Assembly (NCBI GenBank): GCA_002707085.1
Contig: PALY01000088.1
Location: 6,814 to 15,134 of the forward strand
Source: Deltaproteobacteria bacterium
Lineage (GTDB): Bacteria > Myxococcota_A > UBA796
DNA length: 8,321 bases
Direction of reading: 5' to 3'
Made by a program: the position numbers and the translations under genes. How positions within the stretch are numbered: the stretch's first letter is position 1; every line of letters starts with the position of its first letter. Positions 5,806 through 8,321 of this stretch are shown here, piece by piece. The notes under the pieces were generated by a model that saw only the letters and a list, made by a program, of their open reading frames with translations, made no database searches and was not told the origin of the DNA.

Positions 5806-6102
5806 TTGATTACAGCGGTTGGGTGTCAACCTGACCGCTGTGACCAATTGTGCCGCCTGACTGCAAATCGACTTGAAAGTTGTATGGACGCTTGGTCGAT
5901 GAGTTGGGAGGATTTTGATGCATCCAGCAAAGCGAATTTTCGCAGCCAATGTACGACCCGATGGGGAGAGGTAAGGTCGAATCTTGAATCACGAGAATTG
6001 GAGGATGCCCATGAACAATGTGAGGAAACATCGTTGAAGATTGCGGAGTTGCAGGCCAACGGTGAAGACTGTGATCATCTTCGTTCTTTGTATGTGGAGT
6101 AG
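5806..6102 (+). CDS. small Cys-rich putative lipoprotein immediately after tRNA-Phe, start uncertain
   Basis: The open frame continues from inside the tRNA to TAG 6100-6102. The coordinates given begin at the first conventional start after the tRNA, TTG 5806, giving 98 residues. Cysteines are at 7, 12, 16, 26, 49, 72 and 89, with the pattern GCQPDRCDQLC first. If Cys7 is lipidated, six remain for three disulfides. The remainder is helical and charged, resembling small unnamed Cys-rich lipoproteins of delta-proteobacteria (CDxLC, then C..W, then DCDxL near the end). The hydrophobic stretch needed as a signal peptide (ATFFFTLITAV) begins at the tRNA 3' end, so the TTG start truncates it. The alternatives ATT 5776, CTG 5785 or GTG 5707 all lie in or before the tRNA. 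No Shine-Dalgarno site is visible. The gene may be read from a processed tRNA-mRNA transcript as a leaderless message, or be a decayed gene that lost its true start. Confidence 0.6.
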   Translation: MITAVGCQPDRCDQLCRLTANRLESCMDAWSMSWEDFDASSKANFRSQCTTRWGEVRSNLESRELEDAHEQCEETSLKIAELQANGEDCDHLRSLYVE

Positions 6103-6151
6103 CTTGAGCGTTTAGGTCGGCCACGACGGGCGGCCAAGGGTCAAGGATGTT

Positions 6152-7543
6152 TCAGTCATACACGATTTCTTTAATGACGATTCCCAGTTTTTGAATTCTG
6201 TAGTTCAAGTTGGCGCGAGAGACCCCAAGTCGGCGTGCGGCTCTGGCCTGAACACCTTTTTCCGCACGAAGTGCAGCGACCACCATGGCTCTTTCGTGTT
6301 CTCTGAGCGCGTCGGCAATGGACATTCCCTCTTCAGGGAGCAGTGACGCGTGGGTGTCTGTTGGTGGGGAAGGGTGAACAGACTCTGGAAGCTGAAAGTC
6401 CGAAATGGTGTCTGTATTGCTGAGTATGACGGCGCGCTCGACGGTGTGTTCGAGTTCTCTCACATTCCCTGGCCAAGAGTGCTGCGATAGTTTGTTCATT
6501 GCTTGGGGGGATGCTGTGGTGGTCGGTTTACCATGTTTGGTTGCATATTTTTGTATGAAATGATCCACCAGCAATGGGATGTCATCTGTTCGTTCTCGTA
6601 GGGGTGGCAGTGAGATCTGAAAGACATTGAGTCTGTAAAAGAGGTCTTCACGGAACCTGCCGTGTCGCACTTCTTCTAGTAGATTTCGATTTGTAGCAGC
6701 AACGACCCGCACGTCGACTTCAATGGTGGAACTGCCTCCCACTCGTTGAAATTTTCCAGACTCTAAGATGCGGAGAAGTTTTACTTGTGTCTCAAGTGGC
6801 ATTTCTCCGACTTCATCCAGCATGAGGGTGCCGCCATCCGCTTGTTCAAATTTGCCCCTGTGTTGGCGAACCGCTCCTGTGAAGGCGCCTTTTTCGTGGC
6901 CAAACAGTTCGGACTCTAAAAGGCCTGCGGGTAATGCTCCGCAATTGATTTGGAGAAAAGGGCCTTCACGCCGGTTGCTTCGGTAATGGATCGCGTGTCC
7001 AATCAGTTCTTTTCCGGTCCCGGTGGGGCCGGTCAGGAGAACATAAGCGTCCGACTTCGCGACAGCCGCTACGTGGTCATAGACGGACTGCATTTCAGGT
7101 GTGGAGCCGATTACATTTTCAAAGCCAAATCGTTCGGTGGCTGCTTCCGTCAAGTGTGCGACTTGTTGCCGGAGCGCTTGCTCTCTTCTTGCTCGTTCTA
7201 GGATGGCCAGAAGCTCTGCCTTCGCTACAGGTTTGATGATGAAATCGTGGGCGCCCAGCTTCATTGCTTCTACGGCACGTTCGACGGTCCCATGGCCCGT
7301 CATCATGATCACCTGAGTCCCTGGCCAGCGTTGGTGGATCTCAGTGAGTAGTTCCATTCCATTGATGCCTGGCATCATGAAGTCTGTCAGCACGACATCT
7401 ACAGGTTGTCCGTGCAGGATCTCAATTGCACGTTCGCCAGTATCGGCCAATGAAACGGTATACCCAGCCTTACTTAGGTTCACATCAAGCGCGACACGGA
7501 CTGCGCGTTCATCATCTACAACTAATATTGTGGGAGACGTCAC
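6152..7543 (-). CDS. NtrC-family sigma-54-dependent response regulator
   Basis: About 463 residues from GTG 7543; a TTG at 7585 would overlap sppA by 37 bp and add residues before the receiver domain, so the shorter start is preferred. The receiver domain (about 5-120) has acidic pocket D10/D11, phospho-acceptor Asp54 in LTDFMMPG, Thr82 and Lys104. The AAA+ domain has Walker A GPTGTGKE (172-179), the sigma-54 contact loop GAFTGA (219-224), Walker B TLMLDE (239-244), and downstream REDLFYRLNVF and LPPLRER motifs. The Fis-type helix-turn-helix is at about 430-455 (ARRLGVSRANLNYRIQKLGI). All parts needed for ATP-driven opening of sigma-54 promoters seem intact. Its partner histidine kinase and target genes are not in the window. 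It follows sppA by five bases and so is probably co-transcribed with it. No clear Shine-Dalgarno site precedes the GTG, which again suggests coupling. Confidence 0.93.
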   Translation of the reverse strand: MTSPTILVVDDERAVRVALDVNLSKAGYTVSLADTGERAIEILHGQPVDVVLTDFMMPGINGMELLTEIHQRWPGTQVIMMTGHGTVERAVEAMKLGAHDFIIKPVAKAELLAILERARREQALRQQVAHLTEAATERFGFENVIGSTPEMQSVYDHVAAVAKSDAYVLLTGPTGTGKELIGHAIHYRSNRREGPFLQINCGALPAGLLESELFGHEKGAFTGAVRQHRGKFEQADGGTLMLDEVGEMPLETQVKLLRILESGKFQRVGGSSTIEVDVRVVAATNRNLLEEVRHGRFREDLFYRLNVFQISLPPLRERTDDIPLLVDHFIQKYATKHGKPTTTASPQAMNKLSQHSWPGNVRELEHTVERAVILSNTDTISDFQLPESVHPSPPTDTHASLLPEEGMSIADALREHERAMVVAALRAEKGVQARAARRLGVSRANLNYRIQKLGIVIKEIVYD

Positions 7544-7548
7544 GTCGT

Positions 7549-8321
7549 TTAGCGCACGTTGACCCGGTAGGGCATCAGTGTCCAAACCTTTTCGTCACCA
7601 ATGGCTTGCCATTGTTCCAGCATCTCCAGTTCGGGGATGGGTTTGGTTCCCATTCTTGGGAGGAGCGCTTGCTGCATCAACTGGACGCCTGCGCGAGTAA
7701 AGGTGTCTGTAGGGCCTCCTCGATTTTTGAATGTGACCAGCTCCACTCGGGTTTTCTCTCCGATCTTGGCTTCCTTTTTCGCTCGCTCAATCGCGTCGTG
7801 GAATCCACCAATTTCGTCAACCAGATTTGCGTCTTTGGCTCGTTGTCCGGACCACACTCGGCCTCGAGCGACTTCTTCGACCTGCGTTTGTTCCATGCTT
7901 CGGCCCAAGGCGACTTTATTGGTGAACTGCGTGTAGATGTCACCAAGCATTCTGTCGAACGCTGCGAATTCGACCGTATCGAACGGTTTTGACGATGAGA
8001 AAATCGCTGCGTTTCGTCCACGGTTGTACAATTCGTAGTTGATCCCTAGTTTCTCATAGAGTTCTTCAAAGTTTACCTTTCCACCAATCACACCAATGCT
8101 GCCCGTGATGGTACTGTTTTGCGCATAGATGGCGTTGGCTCCGGCGGACACGTAGTACCCCCCAGATGCGGCGACACCGCCCATGCTGACAACGACAGGT
8201 TTGCCAGATTCACGTACCTTTGCCACGGCTCTCCAAATTTCATCGGATGCGTACGCGCTACCGCCTGGGCTGTCGACACGAAGGATGACGGCTTTGACGG
8301 TTGGTTCTGCTTTTGCGTGCA
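7549..8321 (-). CDS. sppA: signal peptide peptidase SppA (S49), C-terminal part, 5' end outside window
   Basis: The frame is open to the window edge, leaving 256 residues before TAA 7549-7551. Conserved S49 motifs are visible: the ILRVDSPGGSA segment (12-22 of the fragment), VVSMGGVAASGGYY (43-56) with the nucleophile Ser52, and TGSIGVIGG (72-80). SppA is a membrane-bound, periplasm-facing Ser/Lys peptidase that clears released signal peptides. In the short (36K) type the general-base Lys follows the Ser by about 50 residues in an SGxxKD context. Here that place reads NRGRNAAIFSSSK (99-111) with no matching Lys, as in the C-terminal domain of the long E. coli type. The Lys would then lie in the missing N-terminal domain. 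The response regulator gene starts 5 bp after the stop. An internal GTG at 8226 is not the start, because conserved motif lies upstream of it. Confidence 0.92.
   Translation of the reverse strand, partial: HAKAEPTVKAVILRVDSPGGSAYASDEIWRAVAKVRESGKPVVVSMGGVAASGGYYVSAGANAIYAQNSTITGSIGVIGGKVNFEELYEKLGINYELYNRGRNAAIFSSSKPFDTVEFAAFDRMLGDIYTQFTNKVALGRSMEQTQVEEVARGRVWSGQRAKDANLVDEIGGFHDAIERAKKEAKIGEKTRVELVTFKNRGGPTDTFTRAGVQLMQQALLPRMGTKPIPELEMLEQWQAIGDEKVWTLMPYRVNVR

Noticed and set aside
6103..6145. Imperfect stem (CTTGA/TCAAG outside, GGCC/GGCC inside) between converging genes
   Set aside because: The stems are only 4-5 bp with a mismatched interior and no T run, so a terminator cannot be claimed.
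7544..7585. Longer start (TTG 7585) for the response regulator
   Set aside because: It would overlap sppA by 37 bp, and receiver domains usually begin close to the ILVVDDE strand; GTG 7543 fits better.

Overview
The window looks like chromosomal DNA of a delta-proteobacterium-like organism, most likely Myxococcota or a relative, with moderate GC as judged by eye. The main reasons are four short secreted lipoprotein-type genes with no obvious family, a large exported protein ending in a Cys/Gly-rich linker, a hydrophobic segment and an Arg cluster (the MYXO-CTERM sorting layout), and an NtrC-type sigma-54 activator. I see no insertion sequence, phage gene, CRISPR array or rRNA.

Layout: 1-372 (+) is the 3' end of an unrecognised gene. 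It overlaps head-on by 14 bp with a minus-strand pair of putative lipoprotein genes (359-955 and 955-1458) joined by a TGATG stop/start. A 57-bp divergent control region follows, carrying two strong Shine-Dalgarno sites and an 8-bp inverted repeat. The plus-strand operon at 1516-3781 has three overlapping genes: a MeaB/ArgK-type GTPase that services B12-dependent acyl-CoA mutases, a crotonase-fold protein closest in motifs to ethylmalonyl/methylmalonyl-CoA decarboxylase (ECHDC1), and a lipoprotein. The pairing recalls E. coli argK-scpB next to the mutase sbm, but no mutase is visible here. The operon converges with a 2-bp gap on a large minus-strand exported protein (3784-5526). I read that protein as a possible two-domain BPI/TULIP-like lipid-binding protein with a MYXO-CTERM-like tail.

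A complete tRNA-Phe(GAA) lies at 5719-5791 behind a plausible sigma-70 promoter. An open frame runs straight out of the tRNA into a Cys-rich small lipoprotein-like gene (to 6102) that has no visible ribosome binding site or signal-peptide start of its own. The right end is a minus-strand cluster: the C-terminal part of an SppA (S49) peptidase, and 5 bp behind it an NtrC-family response regulator (6152-7543).

The strongest leads are the bacterial TULIP-like surface protein, the MeaB-decarboxylase pair (a mutase chaperone coupled to metabolite repair), and the lipoprotein gene emerging from a tRNA. These are inferences from sequence reading; no database search was run.
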